In this document: one piece after another, positions 46,394-54,456 of the stretch
Position numbering within the stretch: the stretch's first letter is position 1
Layout of the letters: every line of letters begins with the position of its first letter
Origin: a virus
IMG/VR virus record: IMGVR_UViG_3300027902_000006
Location: 62,001 to 126,000 of that record
Strand: one strand, 5' to 3'
Length of the DNA: 64,000 nt
Made by a program: the position numbers and the translations under genes
The notes under the pieces: generated by a model
The model's input: only the letters and a program-made list of their open reading frames with translations
Told to the model about the DNA's origin: nothing
The model's database searches: none

Positions 46394-47932
46394 TTAGACT
46401 TCACAATAAGAGTCTGTACAGAATTGTCCACAGTCATACTGTTGAAGAATGATACATTCTTTCTCTGGGTCGAATTCTTCGTGCCTGCTTTTTATAATCT
46501 TCACCCTTAATACCTTCTCACGCTTCTCATGAGCCGTCTGGTTCAGACCGAACATGACACTCACATGGGCTAATTTACGAATATCCTCAGATACGTTATC
46601 TCCTCCTACATCTTGACCTCTATACGTAGACCTATCTGTTTGAGTAGCAGAAGCGACAAGAGCATGATACTTTTTAGCTAGGTAATCATGCGCTTCCCAA
46701 AGAGCATTTAGTTGGTGTCTATACTCATCGCTACCAGAAACATCTTTCATAATATCCGCATAATCCGTGATAATCACATCAGGGATATATCCCTCAGTAT
46801 TTTGAAGAATCGTCAACGTACCATCTACCTCGGCTATTCCCGCCGTCTTTCTAGGCCATGCTTCGAGTCTAAGATTACCTCTAAGCATCCTGTCGAGCGC
46901 TTTACCTCTCTTGATAGCCTTCTGCCAAGTTAATGTTTCTTTTAATTCGACATTCTCTAACCATGTTCCAGCTCTAAAAGGACTACGTTTCTCTCCTCGA
47001 CAGATAGCACAGGGAATCCAATCGGGGACATCTCTAAAATCAGGTTTTCCGTCTTTTGTTAATAAAATACCCGAACCTTTGCGTTTATCTAATGAACACC
47101 TTCCGGCTTGATTCTGTAAGCAATCAAAAACTGGAAAAGTATAAACTCCGGCTTTACTCGGAAGTCCTGTAAAAGACTTATGAAACCTTTTCGCCATCTG
47201 CTTGACTGTCATATCCCCCATACTAAAGAAGATAACGTTCAGATTAGCCATGAGAGCTTCTGTCGCTAGATACTGGAGAGCCCAAGTTTTGCCTCTCCCC
47301 ATCGGCCCCGCTACAGCTATGAAATCGTCTCGACTAAATGTTCCAAGCAACCTTCCTAAATCACCAGATAACTGAAAGAGAGCATCATTATCTTCGTCTT
47401 CCTCTGCCATAGCCGCGATGATGAGTTCCTTATCTGTTAAAACGTTTACACAGGGGACAGCAATCTTGACGGGCTTCTTATATTCAGAGATTGCTACTCC
47501 CGCTTGTACTACATCACCGGCGTCTAGACAGGCACCCAAACGTTCTTGGAGAATCTGTGCGGCTCTAAACTCGAAATAAGCCACACACCTATCTGAGACA
47601 AATCGGTAATTGAAAGACTCTCCCTCCTCCTCCCAACGGTCCGAAAGACCCCTGAGAAAGTCAGCAATGAGACGAGATATCTCAGGAGAGATACTTTTAC
47701 TCAATTTCTGCGCTAGGTACAAATCCTGAATATGATTACTTGGAGCCTTCTCATACTGAACGAAATATTCAACACACCACTTAGTAACTGTTCTACAAAA
47801 ATCAGATTGAATATACGTCGGATTCCATAGATTGATGACTTCTTTGAGAAAGTCGGTTGAAACTATAGCGGCAGTCGTAATCAACCGCTCTACTTCTAAA
47901 TCTACTTTCTTAATTTCCCACCCTTCACTCAC
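46394..47932 (-). CDS. Replicative DNA helicase, DnaB-like
   Basis: RecA-type Walker A DDFIAVAGPMGRGKTWALQY and Walker B-like PDVIITDYADIMKD, with LVASATQTDRST and the C-terminal core, identify an SF4 helicase. A Cys-rich insertion (CLQNQAGRCS, WIPCAICRGE) may bind zinc. At 512 residues it is full size. It would unwind the fork ahead of the polymerase together with the primase. Confidence 0.85.
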   Translation of the reverse strand: MSEGWEIKKVDLEVERLITTAAIVSTDFLKEVINLWNPTYIQSDFCRTVTKWCVEYFVQYEKAPSNHIQDLYLAQKLSKSISPEISRLIADFLRGLSDRWEEEGESFNYRFVSDRCVAYFEFRAAQILQERLGACLDAGDVVQAGVAISEYKKPVKIAVPCVNVLTDKELIIAAMAEEDEDNDALFQLSGDLGRLLGTFSRDDFIAVAGPMGRGKTWALQYLATEALMANLNVIFFSMGDMTVKQMAKRFHKSFTGLPSKAGVYTFPVFDCLQNQAGRCSLDKRKGSGILLTKDGKPDFRDVPDWIPCAICRGEKRSPFRAGTWLENVELKETLTWQKAIKRGKALDRMLRGNLRLEAWPRKTAGIAEVDGTLTILQNTEGYIPDVIITDYADIMKDVSGSDEYRHQLNALWEAHDYLAKKYHALVASATQTDRSTYRGQDVGGDNVSEDIRKLAHVSVMFGLNQTAHEKREKVLRVKIIKSRHEEFDPEKECIILQQYDCGQFCTDSYCEV

Positions 47933-48499
47933 CTAAATAACCTCCAAATGAACGTTGTGCGAAACACATCGTGGATTACCCCAAATACAATGCATATACT
48001 CAATAGAATCGGTTCCATGACCAGTAAAAGACATACGCTTACTATGAATGAATACATAGTCTGGACGATATGTATCCCACCAGTCCCTCCTTCTTTGTGA
48101 TCCAAAAAAATTAAGACGGAGAAGCATGACGACTACTCCTCCCGGTGCTACTTCAGAGAAAGCTTTAGTCGCCACTTCTTGGGCGATGGAGAACGGAGGA
48201 TTTGTGATAATCATGTCAAACTGAGGTGGAAAAGGTAATTCTAAATAATCTCCATGCCACAGTGCTCTCGAATCATCTCTTATGTCCAGAGTAGAAATAT
48301 TTATATAGCCGAACTCACTCAATGCCGTAGGATAACTCATAGAGTGTTCGGCGTCTCCTCCTGCACATGGATCTAAAACTCTTTTATCTCTATAGTATGA
48401 GGTTTCTTCCCACGCCATTAAAAACTTCCTGATTTCCCCAACGGGAGTAACATAATAATCACTCACCTCCCGTTGACCACCTCTATTTGTTGATGACAA
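47933..48499 (-). CDS. DNA methyltransferase-like protein with NPPF motif
   Basis: The catalytic motif DMIITNPPFSIAQEVATKAF and SAM loop RVLDPCAGGDAEHSMSY are those of N6-adenine methyltransferases. TTG start is supported by GAGGAGAAA encoded in the tag of the preceding gene. 188 residues. Could modify phage DNA. Confidence 0.75.
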   Translation of the reverse strand: MSSTNRGGQREVSDYYVTPVGEIRKFLMAWEETSYYRDKRVLDPCAGGDAEHSMSYPTALSEFGYINISTLDIRDDSRALWHGDYLELPFPPQFDMIITNPPFSIAQEVATKAFSEVAPGGVVVMLLRLNFFGSQRRRDWWDTYRPDYVFIHSKRMSFTGHGTDSIEYMHCIWGNPRCVSHNVHLEVI

Positions 48500-48500
48500 T

Positions 48501-48773
48501 TTATTTTCTCCTCTGGGTAATTTTAGTAGGAGTTGGCTTAATGTCAAAACCGATATCGAGCATTTTGGAAAATCCTCTCGTTTGGTAAACTAACACTATA
48601 CCAGTCAGTATTAGGGATGGGAACATAATCCACCATGCTACTAACCACCATCCCATCATACTCGTATGCTCTCGAAACTTAAAAGGATGTTCGGGGTCCA
48701 CCAATCGAAGAAAACCAACTAAAATACCAAATGAGGATACACAACCCAATGAATAGATCATGAAAGCTGTCAT
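48501..48773 (-). CDS. Membrane protein with PTKITQRRK tag
   Basis: 90 residues from ATG: two hydrophobic helices (FMIYSLGCVSSFGILVGFL; WWLVAWWIMFPSLILTGIV) then a soluble tail DIGFDIKPTPTKITQRRK. The tag is on the last residues. GAGGAGAAAATAA of the previous gene's tag provides its ribosome site. No family recognised. Confidence 0.62.
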   Translation of the reverse strand: MTAFMIYSLGCVSSFGILVGFLRLVDPEHPFKFREHTSMMGWWLVAWWIMFPSLILTGIVLVYQTRGFSKMLDIGFDIKPTPTKITQRRK

Positions 48774-48774
48774 T

Positions 48775-49068
48775 TTATTTTCTCCTCTGCGTAATTTTAA
48801 TAGGTCTGTATTCCTGTATATCAACCTTTTTGTGCTTCTCTTTTTTGCGTAAAACTTTTCTAGAACGAGCTTCATAGTAGCCAAGAGCGATTATTATAAT
48901 GAGTGCCAGAGTGATCCACCACCATCCTACCAGAAACACCCCAACCGTTAATATCCACTCACCTCTCGTAAACTCATAGTCGTTATCCTGATCTTTTGAA
49001 AGATACTCATTTACAAAAATACCCATAGAAAGTAGAAACCCAGTCATATACCAATATACAATGGACAT
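48775..49068 (-). CDS. Membrane protein with PIKITQRRK tag
   Basis: 97 residues from ATG with GGAGGAG upstream: two hydrophobic helices (IVYWYMTGFLLSMGIFV; WWWITLALIIIIALGYY), a basic stretch ARSRKVLRKKEKHKK and the tag RPIKITQRRK at the very end. Topology and tag resemble the next gene; they may be diverged tandem copies. Confidence 0.62.
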   Translation of the reverse strand: MSIVYWYMTGFLLSMGIFVNEYLSKDQDNDYEFTRGEWILTVGVFLVGWWWITLALIIIIALGYYEARSRKVLRKKEKHKKVDIQEYRPIKITQRRK

Positions 49069-49070
49069 AA

Positions 49071-50027
49071 CTACTCCTCCAAAACTGTAGGATGGTCTGG
49101 GACATGGAGAACATACTTCTTCCAATGTCTCCGCAGCATCCGTTGGTAATCTTCCTTGGAATATCCTCGTTTAGTTGATCCGTGCCACTCGAAGAACTGC
49201 ATGAGCCACCGTTGATGAAACTTCGAGAAGAGCCTAAACCAGTCTAGCGTGATACAGATGTTAGGAGTATAGGAATAATTATCAGTGAGAAACTTACAAT
49301 AAGCTTTGATGTATCCATAGAAAACTCCTCCTCTCATCACTGACATTCCACCTGATGTAAGAATCGGTTCTATTTCCGCGTCATAATAAATACGATGTTT
49401 TCTGACGACGGAAGCTATGGTCGATTCGCGATGATTAGTCATACATACTTCTTTGACTGCTTTTACACAAATGTCGATAACCTCGTCTTTCTCAGGAACT
49501 GACGGATCGCCTTTAATAAAAGCGTAGAGGAACCAACTCATCGGTCTGTACTGATTAAATTGAGTGGGTGGAGTATAGATTGCGTTAGGAAGGCCGATGG
49601 GAGGATGCTTCATAGCGTTTAGTCTCCGATAGACTTCTACGCGTTCGTCCATAGAGAATTTACGGTCTAGGAGAGGGTGTATCTGACTAGGCTTGATCCC
49701 ATTCTCACCTAGACGTTCGACGAGTTCGGAGACATTTACGTTGAGTCTCAATTCCCCCCTGTCAAGTATGTGAATCCATTTTACGGCTTCCTTGTAAACC
49801 CCCGAAGCTGGATTACGATGAGTACGCAGGTTCGGAAATGAATTCCAGACATCATCAATCTCTGGACAGTTTCTAATAGGTTTAGGAGTTTTCGTCGGAA
49901 GAGTTTTAAGTGCGTTCTTATCTTTCTTTAGAGCCTCTTTAAGTTTAGCTGCATTACCTTCAACTCCAAGTTGGAAGTCTAATCCTGTTTTATTCCCCGT
50001 TGTAATAATCGGATTTACATCTTTCAT
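49071..50027 (-). CDS. Hypothetical protein, 318 aa
   Basis: Lys-rich N-terminus (AAKLKEALKKDKNALKTLPT), then a long helical part and C-terminal Arg/Trp-rich stretch (RLFSKFHQRWLMQFFEWHGS). No family recognised; a replication role is suggested by position before the helicase. Confidence 0.55.
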   Translation of the reverse strand: MKDVNPIITTGNKTGLDFQLGVEGNAAKLKEALKKDKNALKTLPTKTPKPIRNCPEIDDVWNSFPNLRTHRNPASGVYKEAVKWIHILDRGELRLNVNVSELVERLGENGIKPSQIHPLLDRKFSMDERVEVYRRLNAMKHPPIGLPNAIYTPPTQFNQYRPMSWFLYAFIKGDPSVPEKDEVIDICVKAVKEVCMTNHRESTIASVVRKHRIYYDAEIEPILTSGGMSVMRGGVFYGYIKAYCKFLTDNYSYTPNICITLDWFRLFSKFHQRWLMQFFEWHGSTKRGYSKEDYQRMLRRHWKKYVLHVPDHPTVLEE

Positions 50028-50486
50028 CGCGAGTTCTCCTAACTTGTTAGTTCGTTAATAATCCTAATCGGGCGCGGCACCAACAGAACGTCTCAGGAGT
50101 ATAAAGTATATATGTCACCTACAAAGCCCCATAAAGGTTTTTTAGGTGGTATAGGTATCGTACCTTTTTAAGAAACTCCTTTAAAAAAACATCAAGCATT
50201 ATAATCGTCTCTGGAGCGACGGCTTTTGGTCGCTTCTTTCGTCATATATACCTTTCGAAGTGAGGGCGTAGCGTAGCGTAGCATTACCCGAACGGAGTAT
50301 ATGACGAAACTTAGCGGATACGAATACGAAGATAGATACTCCCTAAGTTTGATAAATATAATATATAAGGAATAGATCCCTACTCCTCGTCTAAGCCCGG
50401 AGTACTCTATGGTTCCCAGACAGAGGACCGGATGGGTTGCCTTAAAACCCCCACAACCCATCCGGTCCATTATGAAATTATGATCA
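50028..50486. other. 459-bp gene-free region with dyads and short repeats
   Basis: The longest gap in the window. It holds a perfect 15-base inverted repeat, an AGCGAC/GTCGCT hairpin, an inverted GTCATATA/TATATGAC pair about 60 bases apart, a triple GTAGC repeat (CGTAGCGTAGCGTAGC near 50266), an AT-rich patch (TAAATATAATATATAAGG near 50350) and a TATAAT on the minus strand near 50197. No convincing gene; a 26-codon frame lacks a ribosome site. Candidate control region or replication origin next to a DNA-binding protein gene. Confidence 0.5.
50425..50468. repeat. Perfect 15-base inverted repeat
   Basis: GGACCGGATGGGTTG and its complement flank a 14-base loop about 20 bases after the stop of the winged-helix-like gene. 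GC-rich, no U-tract. Possible terminator or protein-binding dyad at the start of the long gap. Confidence 0.6.
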
Positions 50487-51032
50487 TTACTTAGCATTCT
50501 TTCTGACTCTACGAGTGGACACCCCAATCAACTCCTTTCCATCTCGCCAAGGACTAAACCAGAAGTTCCGGCGATACCAAGCCGACCATGTACCATCTTT
50601 ATTTCGCTTCGGATACTCCGAAATGTAGCCAAGGGCGTAAATGGAAGGTCTTCCACGTTCGCCTCTAAGCACCAACTTAGCCCAACCTTTATTCACCATA
50701 ATTGTCATTACATCATTAATCTGCGACTTCTTCTTCCCGTTGAACCGGCGATTTAGCTTGTCGAGATTAACTTGGACTAAAATTGCTCTACATAACCCAG
50801 TTCCTTTCTTATTCTCCACCCTATGTTGACCACCCAACACCGCTTCGCAAGCTATCATCTGCACTTCCCTAGTGTTCTCTTGTAGGTACATAATCAACTT
50901 AAACTTGAAATGGTCGAAAAATTCAAGGGGGATGTCTTCTTGCCTACCCCGCGTTACCTTTTTCGGCTTAAGTCTTTTTACATCACCGATATATTTGTTC
51001 TTGAGTTCTTGCGGACTATTGATTATACTCAT
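50487..51032 (-). CDS. Winged-helix-like DNA-binding protein, 181 aa
   Basis: The central part (LNRRFNGKKKSQINDVMTIM, VNKGWAKLVLRGERGRPSIY) resembles a winged helix with a basic wing. The ends are basic (KRLKPKKVTRGR; STRRVRKNAK). It lies directly upstream of the 459-bp gap with several dyads, so it might bind there. Family not identified. Confidence 0.55.
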   Translation of the reverse strand: MSIINSPQELKNKYIGDVKRLKPKKVTRGRQEDIPLEFFDHFKFKLIMYLQENTREVQMIACEAVLGGQHRVENKKGTGLCRAILVQVNLDKLNRRFNGKKKSQINDVMTIMVNKGWAKLVLRGERGRPSIYALGYISEYPKRNKDGTWSAWYRRNFWFSPWRDGKELIGVSTRRVRKNAK

Positions 51033-51071
51033 AATTAGGCTCCAAGGTTTATTTTCTTCTAATCTCTTACT

Positions 51072-51100
51072 AAGCTCGATGCTTCGGTCGTATCGGGCTT
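51072..51100. repeat. Nine-pair hairpin between genes
   Basis: AAGCTCGAT pairs with ATCGGGCTT (one G-U) around an 11-base loop. On the plus strand a TTTTTT run follows, so it could end antisense transcripts; on the minus strand it follows the stop of the zinc-finger gene. Confidence 0.5.
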
Positions 51101-51107
51101 AACTTTT

Positions 51108-51386
51108 TTATTCTACTATTTTAACGGTCTTTTCTCTCAGGAGTTTCATGATCGCTGCTCTGTTATTACAACAGTCTAGAAGAAACTTTTTATGCTTGCG
51201 ACACATATTGTTATGTGCCCAGTTCTGAAAGTCCAACTCCTTTAGACAAGCTTTACAATGGGTCCATTCTTCCTCAGATTCGATTTCGTCTTTGTAAGCC
51301 CAGAATCGTCTTCCACACATAACACATTTATCATAGTGCCTTGGTTTTGTTCTCTGAAACTTTAATACTTTCTCTTCTTTACTCAT
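51108..51386 (-). CDS. Zinc-finger protein, 92 aa
   Basis: CVMCGRRFWAYKDEIES and CKACLKEL, about 27 residues apart, make one zinc module; further His/Cys (MCRKHKKFLLDCCNN) may form a second. Basic ends. Function unknown. Confidence 0.62.
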   Translation of the reverse strand: MSKEEKVLKFQRTKPRHYDKCVMCGRRFWAYKDEIESEEEWTHCKACLKELDFQNWAHNNMCRKHKKFLLDCCNNRAAIMKLLREKTVKIVE

Positions 51387-51402
51387 GCATCACCCCCAAT
51401 AT

Positions 51403-51441
51403 CCACTCTAGAGAGTAAATCTTACCGACTCTCTAGAGTGG
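51403..51441. repeat. Perfect 14-base inverted repeat
   Basis: CCACTCTAGAGAGT and its complement flank an 11-base loop between the 57-aa gene stop and the zinc-finger gene. No U-tract on the minus strand. The arms are themselves nearly palindromic around TCTAGA. Confidence 0.6.
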
Positions 51442-51450
51442 AGCCCTCTA

Positions 51451-51624
51451 TCACTTATTTGCTAGTGCTTTCCATGCGTCTTCAAAACGCCAGATAAGTC
51501 CTTTATAGACGGCCTCAACTTGGCTATCGAATTCCTTCTGAGTCATTGTAGTTTCTCCGTTAATTGTCTCAGTTTTGATGAGGAGCCATCTATCATTGAA
51601 GCGTTTGACGTGAGTTTGTCTCAT
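51451..51624 (-). CDS. Hypothetical protein, 57 aa
   Basis: ATG with AGAGGA upstream; mixed strand and helix (THVKRFNDRWLLIKTETING; YKGLIWRFEDAWKALANK). It fills a 250-bp gap. No family recognised. Confidence 0.58.
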   Translation of the reverse strand: MRQTHVKRFNDRWLLIKTETINGETTMTQKEFDSQVEAVYKGLIWRFEDAWKALANK

Positions 51625-51637
51625 TTTGTTGTCCTCT

Positions 51638-51832
51638 TTATAGACCGATGTTTACGACGGACTCACACCACTTAACGAAACACTCTTTGTGTATGACTTT
51701 GAAAGTAGAGTTTGGAGTAAGTTCTATGCCATCATAGAGAGTTCCACCCAGTAAGACAAGAATATCTGCATCTCCAATGAAGTCTTCACCACACCAGTCA
51801 CAAAAAGATTCGTCTAGTTTCGGTACTTCCAT
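51638..51832 (-). CDS. Zinc-binding small protein, 64 aa
   Basis: FCDWCGEDF at the start and HKECFVKWC at the end provide four ligands, as in small treble-clef proteins; the middle is DADILVLLGGTLYDG. Function unknown. Confidence 0.58.
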   Translation of the reverse strand: MEVPKLDESFCDWCGEDFIGDADILVLLGGTLYDGIELTPNSTFKVIHKECFVKWCESVVNIGL

Positions 51833-51845
51833 AGATTAAAACTCC

Positions 51846-52082
51846 TTACATGGGATCAAGTTTTCTCAGTATTGTTTTGAATCCGACACGTTTGAGATGT
51901 TTAATTAAATCAGACGCTTTCTTCTTGTTAGAGAGCGTCCATTGTATGTCGCGCTCTCCGCATCCTGCCCCACTACCTAGGAAGTCGGCGTCGTGTGCGG
52001 CGGCAATGTGTTTAGCCATTCGATCTTGATCAAGCCAGTTATCGTCCATCGGAAAAACTACTTCAACAGACCACTCAGCCAT
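51846..52082 (-). CDS. Hypothetical protein, 78 aa
   Basis: Small alpha/beta protein (MAEWSVEVVFPMDDNWLDQD; ASDLIKHLKRVGFKTILRKL) with one pair of Cys (GAGCGERD). It is adjacent to similar small genes. No family recognised. Confidence 0.52.
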   Translation of the reverse strand: MAEWSVEVVFPMDDNWLDQDRMAKHIAAAHDADFLGSGAGCGERDIQWTLSNKKKASDLIKHLKRVGFKTILRKLDPM

Positions 52083-52393
52083 TACTTGCCTCCATCATGG
52101 ATGTTTTTGAAAGCGGAGTAGAGAAAGTCATCTACTCCTTCAGCAAAGTCTGGACCCTCGAACCTTTTGAGTTGTCTCCAAGCAGGAGCACCTAGGGCGT
52201 CCGATTCCGAGTATTCAAGAATGTAGACATTGTTCCCCTTGTGATAACGTAGCCCAATAACTCTATAGCGATCCAACTGCCATATTTGTTCTCGACTCGT
52301 AGGACGTTGAGACTCTTCTGCCTTTTTTGTCACCTTTTCTCCCTTCTCGTCGAACTTCCCGAATGGATTGTCCCCTGGAGTATAGATGGACAT
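52082..52393 (-). CDS. Hypothetical protein, 103 aa
   Basis: Charged N-terminus (GKFDEKGEKVTKKAEES) and a beta region RVIGLRYHKGNNVYILEYSE. It abuts the next gene (stop shares base with start). No family recognised. Confidence 0.52.
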   Translation of the reverse strand: MSIYTPGDNPFGKFDEKGEKVTKKAEESQRPTSREQIWQLDRYRVIGLRYHKGNNVYILEYSESDALGAPAWRQLKRFEGPDFAEGVDDFLYSAFKNIHDGGK

Positions 52394-52406
52394 ATGTTTT
52401 CTCCGA

Positions 52407-52475
52407 TTAGTGACAACATTTAACTAGAAGTAATATGACAAAAAGGAACGCACACACATCTACGATTGTTTTCAT
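52407..52475 (-). CDS. Possible membrane mini-protein, 22 aa
   Basis: A frame of one hydrophobic helix, MKTIVDVCAFLFVILLLV followed by KCCH. The ribosome site is weak, so this is tentative. Confidence 0.38.
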   Translation of the reverse strand: MKTIVDVCAFLFVILLLVKCCH

Positions 52476-52488
52476 AACCAGACCCTTT

Positions 52489-52677
52489 TTAGCGTTGGGT
52501 AGAATGATGTCTGGGTTTGTGGTTTATCGCGCCTCGATATTCTTTGAGCTGTTCGACTTCTTTAGAACCTTCCACCGGGATTCCTAACCGTTTGCCAATT
52601 TTAACCAACTGACGAAATGCTGCTCCAGTTTTAAGTTGACGGTCCCCTCTCGTATTGTGATGTCGACGACTTTTCAC
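52489..52677 (-). CDS. Basic hypothetical protein, 62 aa
   Basis: Arg/His-rich (KSRRHHNTRGDRQLKTGAAF) with a central helix (RQLVKIGKRLGIPVEGSKEV). No zinc cluster. No family recognised. Confidence 0.5.
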   Translation of the reverse strand: MKSRRHHNTRGDRQLKTGAAFRQLVKIGKRLGIPVEGSKEVEQLKEYRGAINHKPRHHSTQR

Positions 52678-53036
52678 TACTCCTCCCGTGTCTTAATTTG
52701 GTATTTTCCGAAGGTCATGTTACCTTTGTCATTAGTACACTCAGTATTTTCGTCGAAATGAATTAAATGACCACCATAAGGGTTTCGATCCTCGAGTCCA
52801 GCAGTGACAAGTCCCAATAGTCCGGCGTCGACTCCGTAAAGGTTTCCAAACTGGTCGTTGTACACTCCGTCTCCGTATGCTGTGCTGAATGCGAGGACAA
52901 GACCGTTTGGACGTTGAATGAGAGCAGACTTCTCAAAAAAGTCGGACTCATTCAAGAGATCTACCCAACTATCGTCGAAGCAGTAACACGGATCTCCTAG
53001 CCAGTAGTCACCTGCTGGAACTATCAGTCGTATCAT
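52677..53036 (-). CDS. Conserved-type phage protein with GDYWLGDPCYC motif
   Basis: From ATG with GGGAGG upstream, the protein starts MIRLIVPAGDYWLGDPCYCF; this motif recurs in many small phage and plasmid proteins of unknown function. The C-terminus ends MTFGKYQIKTREE, remotely like the tag but not matching its core. 119 residues. Confidence 0.6.
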   Translation of the reverse strand: MIRLIVPAGDYWLGDPCYCFDDSWVDLLNESDFFEKSALIQRPNGLVLAFSTAYGDGVYNDQFGNLYGVDAGLLGLVTAGLEDRNPYGGHLIHFDENTECTNDKGNMTFGKYQIKTREE

Positions 53037-53047
53037 GGAACCTCCCT

Positions 53048-53128
53048 TTAGTTTGTAGACATAGCCCAGATGTACCATCCAATTATAAAACCCGCCACAA
53101 AGGTGAAAATTCCATCACCCCATTCCAT
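53048..53128 (-). CDS. Membrane mini-protein, 26 aa
   Basis: MEWGDGIFTFVAGFIIGWYI then WAMSTN: a single hydrophobic helix with a GAGGAAG ribosome site. Overlaps the interrupted gene's end. Confidence 0.45.
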   Translation of the reverse strand: MEWGDGIFTFVAGFIIGWYIWAMSTN

Positions 53129-53345
53129 CGGTTTCTTCCTCGTCCAACGCGTCGAACTTTACTGATTCGACCTTTAGGGAGATGTGTCCTCCCCGGTCAA
53201 CTATCTCTCCTTCCACAACTTGCAGTCTTGCCACATCTCTGGCGTTATAACATTCTACTACTTAGATAAGGTTATGAAGTTGAACGAACTCGGAAACAAG
53301 TTCTGCATTCGATAGTCCATGTGCCCAAGTAGCGAGGGTTGTCAT
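53115..53345 (-). pseudogene. Gene interrupted by an in-frame TAA
   Basis: A 27-codon frame (MTTLATWAHGLSNAELVSEF...LI) stops at TAA, but the same frame goes on coding a plausible acidic 48-residue segment (CYNARDVARLQVVEGEIVDR; ISLKVESVKFDALDEEETDG) to TGA. There is no ribosome site before the second part. Either a nonsense-mutated gene, a read-through gene or two very short genes. TAA is not the codon read by the phage suppressor tRNA. Confidence 0.45.
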
Positions 53346-53346
53346 G

Positions 53347-53586
53347 TTATCTCCTCATCAGGTCTTCTGCTACGATGTTTTTAAATCTTACTTCCTTACG
53401 TGCAGCGAGGAACGATTGCCTAGCGAACTCTGTAAATACTTCCTCTTTGTAGTTGGGATTCGTGCCTTCTAGGCAACGGGCCACGTCGGAGATAACTTCA
53501 ATTGCTTGTCCAAAGGTTTTCCGTTTGTGTGCCATCCTTACGGCCAAACTTTTTGCGATGTTCTGGTAGTCCTTTTTATGAAGCAT
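53347..53586 (-). CDS. Basic helical hypothetical protein, 79 aa
   Basis: Helical and Lys/Arg-rich (HKKDYQNIAKSLAVRMAHKR, then TFGQAIEVISDVARCLE). AAAGGAGG before its ATG, encoded inside the previous small gene. No family recognised. Confidence 0.58.
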   Translation of the reverse strand: MLHKKDYQNIAKSLAVRMAHKRKTFGQAIEVISDVARCLEGTNPNYKEEVFTEFARQSFLAARKEVRFKNIVAEDLMRR

Positions 53587-53728
53587 CTTGAACCTCCTTT
53601 TTGTTCAGGTTAAGTGGGAACATAAATCGTTTACCGATACAGATCGCTCCACATGTTTTGCACCAAAAAACCGGATCATCGTGAGTCATTCCCACTAGTT
53701 TCATTTTTGCTTTACATCGACAGTTCAT
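53576..53728 (-). CDS. Small zinc-ribbon protein, 50 aa
   Basis: CRCKAKM and CKTCGAIC supply four Cys for a ribbon. It overlaps the genes on both sides by 11-17 bases. Function unknown. Confidence 0.52.
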   Translation of the reverse strand: MNCRCKAKMKLVGMTHDDPVFWCKTCGAICIGKRFMFPLNLNKKEVQDAS

Positions 53729-54089
53729 TAGAAATCTTCTTCTCACCTTGGGTGTTTACTTCGCGCAGAGTCTCCCATCCTGTTCGTGGCGTCTGTAAAA
53801 CGAGTTTGTTTGGAAAAAAGATAGCCGTGGGTCTTGCTGGCTTCTCTTTATACTCCCACCATTCGGAACCATCGTATTCGTGGCGTTCCATCCACCAATC
53901 ATCTCCAACTATGAGAAGGTCGACGGCGATTTTGGCAGCTCCGAATCCGTTATTATACTCTGTTCCAGCCGCGACGACTAAAAAGTCGTCTATGGGAACT
54001 TCTTCGGTTTGAGTTCCGACCCAACGGATGTCGCGTATAACTTTACCATTGTCTGAAAGTACTCTGTTAGTTTCTTCAAGAAGATTCAT
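53712..54089 (-). CDS. Hypothetical protein, about 125 aa
   Basis: From ATG with AGAGGAG upstream: alpha start (LLEETNRVLSDNGKVIRDI) then beta-rich with aromatic clusters (VGDDWWMERHEYDGSEWWEY). Ends near a basic helical tail. No family recognised. Confidence 0.58.
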   Translation of the reverse strand: MNLLEETNRVLSDNGKVIRDIRWVGTQTEEVPIDDFLVVAAGTEYNNGFGAAKIAVDLLIVGDDWWMERHEYDGSEWWEYKEKPARPTAIFFPNKLVLQTPRTGWETLREVNTQGEKKISNELSM

Positions 54090-54256
54090 AGCGTCTCCTC
54101 TGTATCGGGTAGTGGACACCACTTGGGAAAAGGATCGTCTGACATAGGTATGACTTTACGAGGCTTCGTTTTTGTGCAGTGATATTCTTCTTGGCCAAAG
54201 TAGAAGATGAAGGGACATTGGATACATCGTCGGATGTCCAGACTGATGTGTTTCAC
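54086..54256 (-). CDS. Small Cys-rich protein with WCPLPD end (paralogue A)
   Basis: From the GTG start with AAAGGAGACG upstream: CIQCPF, C, and PFPKWCPLPD. 56 residues, a zinc-binding pattern C-x2-C-...-C-...-C. It is a tandem paralogue of the next gene upstream. Confidence 0.58.
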   Translation of the reverse strand: MKHISLDIRRCIQCPFIFYFGQEEYHCTKTKPRKVIPMSDDPFPKWCPLPDTEETL

Positions 54257-54444
54257 ATCGTCTCCTTTAGTTCCGGTGCGTCCGGTAAAGGGCACCAGTT
54301 TGGATAAGGGGTATCGAAGAGCGTTAGAATTAGGGGAGGGTCTTTTCCCCATCTAGGATGTTCACACATTGCCGGAGCGTCGTGTGGATTGGGCATGTAA
54401 GGGCATTCCATACATCCAGTGATTTTCATTACGACTAACTTCAT
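54253..54444 (-). CDS. Small Cys-rich protein with WCPLPD end (paralogue B)
   Basis: KITGCMECPYMPNPHDAPAM, CEHPRWG and YPNWCPLPD give the same C-x2-C-C-C pattern as paralogue A. 63 residues, ATG start. Widely seen small phage zinc-protein type; role unknown. Confidence 0.6.
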   Translation of the reverse strand: MKLVVMKITGCMECPYMPNPHDAPAMCEHPRWGKDPPLILTLFDTPYPNWCPLPDAPELKETM

Positions 54445-54456
54445 AGTGTCAACTCC

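Noticed and set aside
50192-50527. A 111-codon open frame over the 459-bp gap
   Set aside because: It crosses the perfect inverted repeat and the end of the winged-helix-like gene in another frame, has no proper ribosome site and has no recognisable fold.
53712-54012. Plus-strand 119-codon frame
   Set aside because: It mirrors the aromatic-rich hypothetical gene on the minus strand and has no support.
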